In this document: in pieces, positions 42,553-54,816 of the stretch | Position numbering within the stretch: position 1 is the stretch's first letter | Layout: every line of letters begins with the position of its first letter | Origin: Siphonodentalium dalli | Taxonomy: Eukaryota; Mollusca; Scaphopoda; Gadilida; Siphonodentaliidae | Assembly: GCA_032622095.1 (NCBI GenBank) | Contig: CP136064.1 | Coordinates: 214,348,205-214,412,204, forward strand | DNA: 64,000 nt | Direction: 5' to 3' | Program-made: the position numbers and the translations under genes | Notes under the pieces: generated by a model | Seen by the model: the letters and a program-made list of their open reading frames with translations, nothing else | The model's database searches: none | What the model was told of the DNA's origin: nothing

Positions 42553-42971
42553 GTTAGAAGGAACCAAATGTTTTCCATAGGCCTCAGTGTTAATGTTTAA
42601 CCCGCCCACCAAATTTGCTACATACGAATTGCACGAAGCCCAACCCTTCGCGCATCTTTTGCCGTGTATGAGTACTATCCTGACCACACCTTTTTCAACT
42701 TTTCAACACGCGTTTTCCACACTACCCAACTTTTTGAACTGCTGATGAAAGCAAATACCCTGCCTTATTCGCCCGTCTATGTTTGGACACGAACGCATTT
42801 CAGACAAGGGAAAACCACATTTATACATGCCATATGTGTTTCATCTTTTAAATTTGTAAATATTATTGAAATAGTATAGGCCAATCGCGTGCCAGAATTG
42901 TTTTAACTCGTATTCGAGATTGGGTGTAAAAACGAAAGGGACGTAATTCTACTTATTTAGTTCCTTCTAAC
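42553..42971. mobile_element. MITE family D, copy 2
   Basis: Clean ends GTTAGAAGGAAC and GTTCCTTCTAAC form perfect 12-base inverted repeats. Direct orientation relative to copy 1. No obvious target duplication was resolved. Confidence 0.85.
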
Positions 42972-42994
42972 ACTATATATCCACTGAAAAACTT

Positions 42995-43345
42995 TACCGT
43001 GTCAAATGACACGATAAGTTGTCCATAGAAAGCGCGTCGAATGACACAGTAAACGTGTCATGCGACACAGCTAATGTGTCGCCCAATCGTGTCAGGTGAC
43101 ACACTAAACGCGTCACAGAGTTTGTCCATAGAAAGCGCGTCAGGCGTGTAAAACGACACGTTTGGGCGACACGGGTCCATGTCTTGCGACACAGCAAATG
43201 TGTCATGCGACACATCTAACGTGTCGCCCAATCATGTCAGGTGACACACTAAACGCGTCACATAGTTTGTCCATAGAAAGCGCGTCAGGCGTGTAAAATG
43301 ACACGTTTGGGGTGACACAGGTCCATGTCATCTGACACATTTGGT
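42995..43345. repeat. GTGTC/GACAC-rich tandem repeat
   Basis: Two long copies of a roughly 140-base unit plus a partial one, sharing GTGTCGCCCAATC, GTCAGGTGACACACTAAACG, TTGTCCATAGAAAGCGCGTC and AAATGACACG/AAACGACACG. The pentamer GTGTC or its complement GACAC appears on average about every 15 bases, in both orientations. Confidence 0.85.
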
Positions 43346-45000
43346 GCGTCGAAGAATGGATGGGAAACCCAGCTGGGTCGTGGTGGGGGTGGCGGGGGTG
43401 ATGGCTGGGTACCCAGAATGTTCCATCAATGTTTTCAGTACAATGCGATAAGTTTCTATCTAAATTATTTTATTCAGAATAAGAATTCAACTTTAAACAT
43501 AACAACATGGTATATATAGGCACTGCGATTTATATACATGTAGATAAATAGAGAGGATTCACTTGATTGAAGTGGTGTAGTAAAATAATTCATTGCGCTC
43601 AATAATTCATTTGAGGCAAGGACTATTTTGTAAAACACTTAAGTGCAATGTATTATTTCACGCCACTAGTTTAATCATGTGATTATTCTGTTTATTATAT
43701 TCCACTATAAACATCTACCAGAAATCTAAACATTACCGCCACTCTACCAATGACAGATAAATTCTGATAGCGCAAGTGTCATAATTCACAATGAAATTAT
43801 CGTTTATAAAATTATCGTTTATAATCACAAGAGAAATTATATAAACATTAATACAAATGTGTAACCAGTAACTACTCGTCAGTGAGTATTCAGTTATCAA
43901 AGGGTTAAGGTATTTTTAGTTCGACTGAACGGGGAATACATTTCTTTCAAATTATCTAAATGATGTTGACTAACAAATATGAACTGGAATATTTGCCATA
44001 CTTAGCCATTCAAGTGGCAAAGCCAAGACAATTTAATCGGAGAGAAATTAAAAGAGACAGTTCAGAAAATATTCGGCTAGATGGCCTATAATGAATAGCA
44101 CAGATGAAAACGCATAAAAAGGAAAGTACAGCTGTAGCACTGTGTAGTGGAATTGCTTAAAATGTGCCAAAAACAAAATAAATAGTAATCATCTTAAGAG
44201 TTTTACCAGCTTTATCAGGTTAGATTCACATTACTCAAGTTTAATTCCATTTGGATGTCAATTTCAGATGAGAAAGGAAATTCAGCAGTAACAACCAAAT
44301 ATTAACATGGACCATGTGTTAAAAAAAACTACCAATTTTAATGTTGACAAAAGTTCTACATCATATTTTGAAATCTAGCGATCATGGGGTCTATACCATC
44401 ACAAAAAGTGAAAAAAATACTGTGCACCAAATATAACGTCATATGCATCCCCCAAGAGATTCTGCACTTGCAGGCGTATCAAATATTATTGTTTCATCTC
44501 AATCATTTTAACCATTTCATGTTGGGAGCTGTGCTCGTGCAGCATTAAAGACCCTGTGCCAGTGCATTCTCTTATACATGCGAGTCTACCATGCAGACAG
44601 CACAGATGAAACAGCCTCAAGCATTCTACATGAATTACCATCCTTCAGTTGTAGGAGTGATCATATAATAAGTGCAACAAACAGCCTCAGGCAGTTTGCT
44701 GAATTTATTGCAAATGAAGAAATGGGAAACGATTAACTACTCATCAATGAGTACCGATATTCAGTTATTAAAGGCTTAAGGGATTTTTAGTATCGCTAAA
44801 ATGGGAATACATCTACCGGGCTGAGCGTGATAGATTAAATAATCTTGGCTTTGAATGGCTATTAAAGTGTGGTGCATCTTCTATGGTAGCCTATATTGGT
44901 TACGGAACATCATTCAGAGAATATAAATTTTCCATTTGAATCAGATAATCCATAGCAGTGACAAAACAGAAGTATAGTACATGTACATGTATGCTCAATT
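43346..45000. other. no supported gene; one direct repeat pair
   Basis: An approximately 85-base block at about 43873-43955 (TAACTACTC/AACTACTC, ATTCAGTTATCAAAGG, GGGAATACAT) recurs in direct orientation at about 44735-44815. Otherwise AT-rich non-coding sequence. Confidence 0.45.
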
Positions 45001-46485
45001 CACCATGCGAACAGTCATTGTATCCTGCCTCTCGCTACATCGTCCATGTCATCTTTTGGATCGTTGTTCTGAATACTCTGGGTAATGTTCATCAGTGCAC
45101 GAATAGCATCACAGTACTGTGTTTGTTGGTCTGCTGAAAAGGAGACAATTTAAAGACATATTATGAACTTGCTCAGGAACCTGCAACTAATAGGTTAGTA
45201 CTCGCTATGCCGAATGTGGGAATGTAGCATTCTACTAACATCGCCGAAAATCTCAAAGAAATGGACCATAATACGACATACATCTCTGTATCACCGTCTG
45301 AACTACGCTTCATTGTAAATTTTAACATCTCAGTTCGGGACGCAACAATCTGTAACAAACTAACGCAAATGATTTTGGGACCTGTAACATGTATGGGCGT
45401 CCAAACTCCAGGTGCCCAAAAAACAGTTGGAAAGAAAAACTAATACTCAAATAATTTGTTTTTTTACCATTACTACTTCAAAACAAACACAACTGATACT
45501 AAATCATAAAATAAAGCAATAAATTGTCATTGTATGGCATTACAGGTACATAATTCCAGGGGGAGGTCACCCCTCTCATACCTTCCCCCAACTTAGGGCT
45601 GTGGCCTTCGGATATAACTTTGGCATATAAAACAGGTGTCCCCAAATAATTATAGGAAACTACACTGCTCACATTCAATTATGCGATTTAATAGCTTGTG
45701 AAGTTATGTCGTGTGAATAAATCATAAAATATCATTTACATCTAAATAGTTAAAATATCTTCCCAATAAACATACGATCGTGTGAGATTTGTGATAGTAA
45801 ACTCATAAATTTGTGCCCCAGCCATTTTTCCCCTTTTGTCATACCACAGGACATATTCCATATGTATACAAGTATGAAGATGTTTACTTCTCAATTTTGT
45901 TGGGACAGTACTAAGAAATTTAAATAGTTGACAACTTTATTTGATTTATAGCGAGAACACACACTCGGACCGATCTAACACAACTGAGGAAGTGATCAAA
46001 CCCGACATCGCTAGAACACGTGCTTTGGTGTCCGCTGGTTACGTTGCTACGGTTAGGTTAAGAAAAATGACCGCCGATAATTTAATCATGTTATATTTCG
46101 AACTTTCGGCCGAGTCTTGAACAGCGGTCATTTAACTTCAACGGGAGTGTTTCCGTATGCAGCAATTCATTTGTATCTAATATATTTTCCATGTTTTAAA
46201 GTTATTGCGGTTGATAGCATAGTAACTTAGGTAGAAAATGGATGCAAACGATTAGCAAATCTACTCTCTGTTTCTTCTATTGGCCGATACAACAAAAGTA
46301 GGTCCACTAGTGTTTCCACGACATTGAAAACATTGACTGAATTTTCCCCTCCGTGGATACAGGACCCGTTCCCCAAAACCTAGCGGAAAGTATGCACTGT
46401 AGCTCAACTTGGAAAGGGAACAATTTCATGTGTTACAGTCAATGGAGTGATTAGAAATGTGGAAAGTTGAAAGGCCTAGTTATGC
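45001..46485. other. no supported gene
   Basis: AT-rich non-coding DNA. Short open frames near 45173-45443 run in both directions and have no recognisable motif. Confidence 0.4.
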
Positions 46486-47240
46486 AAAGAGTAAACTCCA
46501 TGATGGCTGCTGGCAGCCATTTTTTTTGCTGATGACCCCAAAAAGACTCGTTCCCATTTACTTGTCATTGTTAACATCCATCACAAATTTCATGATGATC
46601 TGACAAAAGATACGACCTGTAGCCTATGTGAAAGGATTTAGTCATGTAAAGAGTAAAATACAAAATCGCTGCTGGCGGCCATGTTTTTTGGCCGAATGGC
46701 CTCAAAATAACATGTTTCCCATATACATGTAATTGTTAACATCCATAACAAATCTCATTACAATCGGACCAAAGATACGACTTGTAGCCCGTGCCAAATG
46801 ATTTAGTCATGTAAAGAGTAAAATCAAAGATGGCTGCTGGCGGCCATGTCTTTTGGCCGAATGACCTCAAAAGGACTCGTTCCCATCTACATGTCATTTT
46901 TAACAGCCATTACAAATCTCATAATGATCTGATAAAAGCTACGACCTGTAGCCAGCGCCAAAGGATTTAGTCATGCAAAGAGTAAAATCCAAGATGGCTG
47001 CTGGCCAATGTTTTTTGGCCGAATGACTCCAAAAATGACTCGTTCCCATCTACATGTCAATATTAACATCCATGACAAATTTCATGATGATCAGACAAAC
47101 AGCGCGCCAATGGATTTAATTATGAAATCCAAGATGGGCTGAATGACCCCAAAATGAGTCGTTTCCATCTACATGTCAATGTCAACATTCATCACAAATT
47201 TCATGAAGATCAGACCAAAGGTACGAACTGTAGCCCGCCC
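46486..47240. repeat. tandem array of a 165-bp unit
   Basis: AAAGAGTAAA marks units at 46486, 46648, 46813 and 46978, giving periods of 162, 165 and 165; a shortened fifth unit follows near 47123. Each unit has AAGATGGCTGCTGGCGGCCA, a TTTTTTGGCCGAATGACC segment, an ACTCGTTCCCAT segment, GTTAACATCCAT and a GATACGACCTGTAGCC-type end. A single reversed unit lies at 13450-13556. Confidence 0.9.
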
Positions 47241-47244
47241 CAAC

Positions 47245-47340
47245 GGAAATTGTTGATGGACACACAGACACACGCACGGTGGACGCCACCCCATGGCAAT
47301 AGCTCAGACTTACAAAGTACAATGTAAGTTGAGCTAATGA
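47245..47340. repeat. tail unit adjoining the 165-bp array
   Basis: GATGGACACACAGACACACG, then GACGCCACCCCATGGCAATAG and AAGTTGAGCTAA. A GGAC-rich tract followed by ATGGCAATAGCTC and GAGCTAA is a common interspersed repeat end in molluscan genomes as I recall them. Confidence 0.55.
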
Positions 47341-48591
47341 AAGCAAAAATCGCATTTGTGTTTATTAAATTTTTGTTTATATTGAGAAGGGAGTGCACAT
47401 TTTGTGCAGCCTTATTCGTGTTCTTAGCCTCATTTTTTTTACAATTGGAAGCTCACACGATATGCACGATTAACATACCGGTACTTATTTAAAAACTTTT
47501 AGCTAGTATAAATCAACCAAAAAAACGACTCAAGTGCTGCTTCAAATATTTTGGTACAAACATGTCAAAGTGGACACAAAAAACAGAACCAGATTGTATC
47601 GATGCAATCTGTGCATATGTGGAAGTTAGCAGGCAAAACATACCGGTATACGGTAGGGGGCTATGTGCATATCAACAAACCACTGATATTTCTCCAATTT
47701 GAAGCATAAAACAGGTTATATGTATGGTTAATACGAGTGTGTATATTGCCACATGCTAAATTTTACATGATATTTATCAGCGAAAGAAATGGGTTGAAAA
47801 ATGGGTTGAAAAATATTGTGGCCACAGGCTGCCAAAATCTCGCCATGATATTCATGCATTTCTGTACATCTTCTCTGAGACTATCGTCCGCAGTTGTTGA
47901 TGGCCTAAAAACTTGATATAGTAAATTATTATGTTTGAAAATTGAATAATCAAATAATGTTGAGTGCTATTGGGATACTTTGACTCAAAATTTATGTTTG
48001 AGGCCCGAATTTGGCCGAATCGGATAGCTGATCTTAACTAAATTGTCATTGATATTGTATTATCAACTGAAAAATGGTATTTTGAATAAGAAATACTCAT
48101 TATATATAACTGCACATGTATTTTTCATGTACCGGATGAATAGCTCCCACAATCTGAAGTCTGTCTTGGAGTCAGGAGCTCTTTAATTTCAACATTTCTT
48201 CAGCTGTCAGAAGAATTTTCTCAACTGGAACTCGTTTCTCTGACCGCCAACATACAATGTATATCTGCTACATTTCCAAAGGTGTGGCTCCCTGTGAAAA
48301 AATTGAACGTGATTGATTGGTGGTCATGAAAGTTATACTGTGTGGCTCAAATTAGGCGTCTAACAAATTCGAGTCGGATCGGTAGAGCAGTTTTCGAGTC
48401 AATAACACACAATTGTCACACATACATGTGCATGTACGTATACTAGGGCTGCAATTATACACTTTGTCACGATATGATACACATCACGATGTATTCATGA
48501 CCAACGTCAACGATATTATACATACATTATCATGATATGTAAAAACCATGTTTTGCGAGGATTTTCTACCTAAATTGCTAAAAAAAAAACA
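47341..48591. other. no supported gene
   Basis: AT-rich non-coding DNA; no exon with supporting splice sites recognised. Confidence 0.4.
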
Positions 48592-48790
48592 TAGTAAATA
48601 TGGGTTAATTTTGCTTTCAATATGCTAAAATTAGGATATTTGTGTATCGAGATCAATTTCGCACAATACACCTAATAGGTACATTTTATATAGTAAATAT
48701 TGGTTCTTTTTGCTTTTAATGAGCTAAAATTGTGATATTTGTGTATCGTGATACACTTCACACAATACATGTAATAGGTACATTTTGTAT
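48592..48790. repeat. two copies of a 99-bp tandem repeat
   Basis: TTTGTGTATCG occurs 99 bases apart (TGTGTATCG at 48641 and 48740), each copy continuing with CACAATACA, TAATAGGTACATTTT and a TTTTGCTTT segment. Confidence 0.8.
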
Positions 48791-49372
48791 CTTGTGAAAG
48801 TGTAAAGGCAATACATTGAAATCAAGATGAATCGTTGCTGCTCTAAATTACATACAGAAGTTCCAAAGGAAAACTAATGTGGTATGGTAGTATGGTACAT
48901 TTTGTACTTCGTTTAATCGACAAAACCATGGTATGCAAACCAACGGTCTCACATTATTTTTTTAACAGTATATCAGCAGTTCAATATTATCGTTCGTGCA
49001 ATCAAAACTATTAATCATTCTCATACAAACAAGTTTCTCTCCGTGCGCTGAGCGGGGTCGTTGTTAACTAGAGGTGGTGACAAAATGGGACTAATGATAA
49101 CCCCCCCCCCCCGCTGTTCTCAAAACACTAAAATGTTAAACTTGTCAATACACTTATACCCGGTAGTTAAAATAATAATTTCCATTGCAGGTGTACAACC
49201 CTAAATCCTATCACTAATCCTAAACCTAATCGGGTCATATCGGTATATTTCATCTGATATTGCGAGAATCCAAACATACTTTTTTGCGAGAATCCATGGT
49301 AATTTGCGAGAATATTTACGAGAATCTAGATTTGGATTCTCGCCGATATATAAGCCCTGCTAATGAAGGAAA

Positions 49373-49800
49373 AATGAAGGAATAAAAACTGGGACAAAAT
49401 TATGCATGTTGCAAAAATGTTGTTAAGTTGAAAAGGGGAAATAACTCAAAAGTTGTACAGATGTCATAATCGCAGGTGCACAGATTCCCTTGGTACTAAA
49501 TATTTGTGCCAAGTTTCAGCAACATTGACCTAAAAATGTCGGAATAAAAGCTCAGACAAAAATATGCATGTTGCAAAAAAGTTTCTATGTTAAAAAACGG
49601 AAATAACTCCACCAAAAAAAGTCTGACAGACATCATAATCGCAGGTGCACAGGTTCCCATGGTACTAAACATCTGTGTAAAAAATTTCTAAGTAAACAAA
49701 ATGGGGATAACTCCACCAAAAAAGTCTGACAGATGCCATAATCGCAGGTGCACAGATTCCCAAGGTGGTTGATAACTACATGTATGCCAAATTACATGGA
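49373..49800. repeat. tandem repeat, unit about 168 bases, third copy shortened
   Basis: GGAATAAAA...ACAAAA(A)TATGCATGTTGC begins at about 49377 and 49543. Each unit carries AAATAACTC, GTCATAATCGCAGGTGCACA and a TTCCC(T/A)TGGTACTAAA segment. A third, internally deleted unit follows from about 49680. Confidence 0.8.
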
Positions 49801-49915
49801 AGACAATTGAAAAAAACGACTGAGAAATTTGTGTCCATGGACAGATTCCAGCTGATTCCAGTATACCCCCACAACTTCATTGCAGGAGGGATATAATTAA
49901 TAGATTGGACTTTGA

Positions 49916-52122
49916 AGGCACGGACAGTGTTCATTGCAGAGATATTCATATTTGTTCAAATCGCCATCAACGGAAGGAATATTAAAATATATATTGTTTT
50001 GTTCATATGCCAAACATAAGGCCATAATAAATATATTCCTAGATGATCATCGGAAGTTTTTTTTTAATTGGGGCGGGGGGAGGTATTTATTATTTATTTC
50101 CAGCTCGGCATAGGTGAACCAAGTAAAGTTGATTCAACTCATTGCTATGTTGTATACATGTGCAATATTAATAAAATGTGAGTTAAATGAAGTGAAAGAT
50201 GGAAATAAATAATACCTGACAATAAATGTCATGTTGTTGTATATATATTCCCAATTTCTCATCATTTACTTCATTTATAATAAAACACATATGTATATAT
50301 TAATATCGCACACACATATGATGTGGTGCAAATTATGTCAAAAGATGCACATGTCAAGCATATTCGCATGCCCTATTTCTATGTGGTGTTCGGTATCCCG
50401 AGAAATGAGCAAATGCTTGCGGTACGGAACAAGCACGATTAGGCCAAAAAAAAAATATTATTTGTTTCCTATTACTATGCCCAAAAAATCCAGGTAGGTA
50501 GGTAGGGAGTTTTTTGGTAATATTTGTTTACCCCCCCCCCCCCCGAACAGTTAAGAAGTGCATTAATGCTTACTCTTTATACCGGTACTTGTGTTAATGC
50601 TGTCCATGTATATTGTAAGAAAACAGTTAATGTAGCACAATAATATGATAAGTATTGTCAATGTGGACAAACAAATGCCTCACAAGCACTCAACTATGCA
50701 GTTCTCTTGTAATTATTCTCTCAGTTTAGATTGTGGTGGCACATCTTCATCAGAGCACAATATTGACATATCAACAGGCCCAAGATGAACACCATAATAG
50801 GGCTTTGCTATGACTTTATAATAATAATATAACTTGTATGATATTAATTCAAACCTCACTTATATATTTGGTCATACACCTCAGGACACACCTCCACTGG
50901 CAGGATATCTCACATGCGCCTCAGTCACATTGCACAGGGTGTAAATGTCCCTCAGTCTCAGACGCCCCTCAATTGCATTGAAATATAAAGACCCACACCA
51001 CACTGAAAATGGTACCGGTACCACAGGCCACACCTTGCCTGGGGTACCACACCTCAGCGCTGATTCAAATTGCCCCCAACTTTGAAGTTCCTTATGCACA
51101 CTGGCATTGCATGCTTGTAAGTTTTATACACCCATACAAACCAGTAAATAATTCCATGTGCTGTTTTTAAATAGTGCCCATCCCAGAAGGGTGTTTGATA
51201 TGGTAGACATGCAGTCATATTTATACTGTCTGTATCCATCCTAGTAACTACGCATGAACACTATGAATCCTTGATTGACTGGGGAGAGGAACTTAAAATT
51301 CTGATATAGAAAGTCTACTACATGTATATTGCTCTCGAACATATAAGACTTCTTCTCACAAGAGATGGGAGTTGAACAAACAAGATTACCACAGGCATGT
51401 TTTAAAGACTGCATATTTATTGGTGAGATTGGGATTCATATGCAACCACAAATGGACATACATGTATTATGATAGAAGTAAATTGTTTTTTAAAATTCCA
51501 TCTAAAATGATTGCTGCTTAATGTAAACATAGTATATAGTATATATTTAGCGATATAGGTGTGCTTACATGCCAATTACATGCATTTAACAAAATTTATA
51601 ATAAAATAAATAATATAATAAAATGGTATAATAAATAAATCCGAGGCGGGCCGAAAAAATCGGGGCGGGCGCCGATGATCATATAGCAATATATTTATTA
51701 TGGCCTAATCAGCGTATAAATACCGGTAGTATATTGTCATCAAGACGTACGATGCTGTATGTAAACAAGAACCTTCTCGTGTTAAAGAAGTTTTGCTTCT
51801 GTTTACATAACACAGTGCAATTCTATTGGTTAATCACACACAAATTATATAAACACTCTTTATTGTTTCCATATCTGGAAAATAGTAACAAATAACGCTC
51901 TTTATGTTTACTACATGTATAATTGTATATCCGGATCTAAACAAAAGCCAGGTTCTTTTTTTGCTTTTGTTGACATAACAAAGGAAAAACATTTGACAAT
52001 AACATACTGTTTATGCCATATTTCTGATTGGTATAAGAACAAACTCTGTCTATATTTTTTTTGACAGAGCTGAATATTTTAACAGCATACCCCGGTACTC
52101 ACCGCCAACACTGCACATATCT
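49916..52122 (+). mobile_element. MITE family A, copy 4, split by a nested TAA-target element
   Basis: The left part (49916-50019) starts AGGCACGGACAGTGTTCATT after a mutated target TTGA and matches copy 1 through CATATGCCAAACATAA. The right part (51706-52122) resumes with TAATCAGCG and matches copy 1 through AGACGTACGATG, GCTTCTGTTTACATAACA and ACAAACTCTGTCTA to the end at TTAA 52123-52126. The break is exactly filled by the element at 50020-51705. Confidence 0.85.
50020..51705. mobile_element. PIF/Harbinger-like non-autonomous element (TAA target)
   Basis: Terminal inverted repeats GGCCATAATAAATATATT and AATATATTTATTATGGCC, with ATGATCATCGG and CCGATGATCAT slightly further in. Flanked by TAA at 50017-50019 and 51706-51708. 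The uninterrupted relative at 28280-28798 reads AAACATAATCAGC at this point, proving insertion at TAA. A 3-bp TWA target and GG termini are typical of PIF/Harbinger. No transposase frame is seen in its 1686 bases. G-rich runs lie just inside both ends. Confidence 0.85.
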
Positions 52123-52126
52123 TTAA

Positions 52127-52584
52127 AGGTACTCAATCCGATCAGAGGGTCCTATATTACTCGTTCTTTGGCTTTGGTGGTAAAAAATATTTGATTCGAG
52201 GAACTCACTCATCAGAGCTCAGAGTGATTAGATATCGATTTTTGAAAGTAATTCATTTTCAGAGATCTTTCTCAAAAGATAACAGATCACGTGATCAAAA
52301 CGGACAAATTGCGGATGTAAGATGGATAACTCTAAAATCAAGTGGTTATTATTGTTGATAGCAAGCACTTTATTTTAGAGTTATTCATCTTATAACCCGC
52401 AATTTGTCCGTTTTGATCACGTGATCTGCTATCGTTTGGAACAGATCTCCGAAAATTAATTGATTTAAAAAATCGATATCTAATCACTCTGAGCTCTGAT
52501 GGGTGGGTTCCTCGACTCGAATATTTTTTACCCCCAAAGCCAAAGAAATAGTAATATAGGACCCTCTGATCGGATTGAGTACCT
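52127..52584. mobile_element. TTAA-flanked foldback MITE (family B), complete
   Basis: An almost complete palindrome of 458 bases. Arms of roughly 200 bases start AGGTACTCAATCCGATCAGA and end in the complement TCTGATCGGATTGAGTACCT, with AACAGATCACGTGATCAAAA further in. Flanked by TTAA at 52123-52126 and 52585-52588. The left TTAA is also the right target site of family A copy 4, so it inserted into that site. The AGGTAC termini resemble those of family A, suggesting a shared transposase. Confidence 0.9.
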
Positions 52585-52905
52585 TTAATATAATGAAGCG
52601 ACAGAATCAATGTGGCCTGTACATGCACATATATGGTGACCTCTGTGACATGCATAATAACAGCTGTCAGGGGATGAGTCCCAAATATATGGTTGTTTGT
52701 TTTTCATATGCCATAATGGTAACAGATTCACTGGCATGATAGTGAGCAAAATGTTTTTATTTTCAAAACTAAATAAAAACCTAAACATGTAGATCAACAT
52801 GTTTACTTACAATTGAGCCCATAAAGACAGACATCACCAGGGTGTGCATGTTGTCCAGTACCTGTATGGCTGTATATCATGTACCGTAACACGTCCAGAC
52901 ATGAC

Positions 52906-54808
52906 CAGAGGCGGACTGGCCCATCGGGAGACCAGGAAAATTCCTGATGGGCCGGAGGTGGTATATGTTGTTGGGCTGCAAAGAAAACCGACGTGGGTTG
53001 CCACATGTGTTGTTTAACCAGCCTAATTAGCTAAGGCCTAAAAAAAATACATTTGTTTCCGCTAACGAGCTGAAAAAAATTAGGGTAGGTAGGTAGGCTT
53101 AATTTTTTTTTTTTTTTTTACTTTTTTTTTTTCAGTATCATTAAAAATAATTGTATAATACTTGTTAATAACCCAAAGTATGCACTTCTTAGCCCCAATC
53201 AGGTTAACCCAGATGACAGAGGAACTAGAAACTCCAAATTCAATCTTACATATGCTTTAATATTTACATATATACCAGTCTATATACTATATAGTCTTTG
53301 ATAATCCTAATATTTCCCATATGGTCTGGCGACAACTGGAGTCAGTCCAGCACCAGTGCACTGTTCACATATTGGAGTGACCATCTTGTACCAATCTCTT
53401 AATGGTGGCTTCACAACACCACCTTCTCCTCCGCATTCAGTGAAGGATCTAGGTATTTTTTGGGGACACCTGATTTTGGGCAATTCTCCCCCTGGAAATT
53501 TTTTGAAAATCCATTGCATTTAGAGCTAATCTAAGGCACTTTGAGTCAGTATTTAGAATTTTACTGAGAGGTCAATTTGATCAAGTTTATCAAGCATAAC
53601 TTTGGAAATTTGTTATATATGTATGGATTGGAAATGCTTATAAGTCATTGTCAGATATCTTTTGGTTCAATGGATTATGCTTATCCTGCTTGAAGTGAGA
53701 CTTACCATTATCACTATAATTCATATAATTGGCTATTTTATAAAATTCAAGTAAGACACATACATAATATACTACATGTAGTACAGAAACAATGTCTATT
53801 AAGTTAGTAATTACTATTTATAGTACTAATCTCTATATTATTTATTCTTATGAGATTCCTTCTGATAACCAGGTTAATTCGATCAAATTGTTAATGTTCC
53901 TGTACTGTATTTGATTGAAATACTGAAGTCTGAAGGCTGAATGATAACAAACCTGAACTGAAACTATTTGAAGTTTTCACAGATGAAAGCTAGATAAAAC
54001 CAAACATACTTTACAGTATGATTCCAACTGTTAAACTTAATTTTTTTTGTGAACTTAAATTTCTTATGTCAATATATATAATATATAAATGTTTTGCATC
54101 TTGTTATGATATGAATTGGGACCTAAATTGAAAAAAAATAATTTAAATTAAAAAAAAAAATAATAATAATAATATTTGTCCAATTTTTTTTTTTTTCAAT
54201 GGCAATAAAAAGTTTTGGGTCGGGGGTTTAAAATAGGGTCGGTCGGGTTAGCGGAAACAAACGTCTTTTTTTTGTAGGCCTAATCGTAATTAGCTGTAAA
54301 TCCCAAAAGATTTCTCACGCACCCCTCCCGGACACTCCCCCACTTTCCAACACAATAGGAACGCTTCAGTTGAGGCCAGTCTAGATGCTAGGATTAGCCA
54401 TTTTCTTGTAGTATTCAAAATTTCCTCACCCCGGGCCGAAACACCATGGACAGCCCGGTTTGTCCTGTACTCTTGTTCGTAGCCGTGTGTATTTGTCTGG
54501 AGTTAGACCGCTAGATGTTAGAATTTATGCAATTTTTCAGGTAAAAATATCTGAATGGTCTCATACCGGGAATATATAAAAACCATGGTTTATGAATATA
54601 TAGGATATTAGGCTAGAGCAATGAGGTGCAAGGGGGTGCAAATGGAATTATGCAAAAACATGTATTTGGTCTGATTCTGATTCAAGGGCGGGGGGGTGCA
54701 GTTGGTATTTCCCAAGGGGGACACCCCCCCGAACAGATTCTGATTGAAGGGGGTGCAGATGGGCCGGTATTATAACCATTGCTGTGTTTTTGGCCCAGTC
54801 CGCCTCTG
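52906..54808. mobile_element. hAT-like non-autonomous element
   Basis: Terminal inverted repeats CAGAGGCGGACTGG and CCAGTCCGCCTCTG. Flanks GACATGAC (52898-52905) and GACATGGT (54809-54816) agree at 6 of 8 positions, consistent with an aged 8-bp duplication. CAG...CTG termini are typical of hAT elements. No transposase frame. Another element is nested at 53035-54280. Confidence 0.75.
53035..54280. mobile_element. PIF/Harbinger-like element nested in the hAT-like element
   Basis: Ends GGCCTAAAAAAAATAC...TTTGTTTCCGCTAAC on the left and GTTAGCGGAAACAAA...TTTTTGTAGGCC on the right are inverted repeats of about 34 bases. Flanked by TAA at 53032-53034 and 54281-54283. A related end (TAGGCCAAAAAAAAAATATT, TTTGTTTCC) occurs at about 50443. 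Interior is T-, A- and G-run rich with no coding frame. Confidence 0.75.
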
Positions 54809-54816
54809 GACATGGT

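Noticed and set aside
43325-43519. Gly-rich small protein frame
   Set aside because: Arises from a GGTGGGGGTGGCGGGGG tract; no support.
42995-47240. CRISPR-like arrays
   Set aside because: The repeats are long, degenerate and contiguous without unique spacers, and the sequence is eukaryotic.
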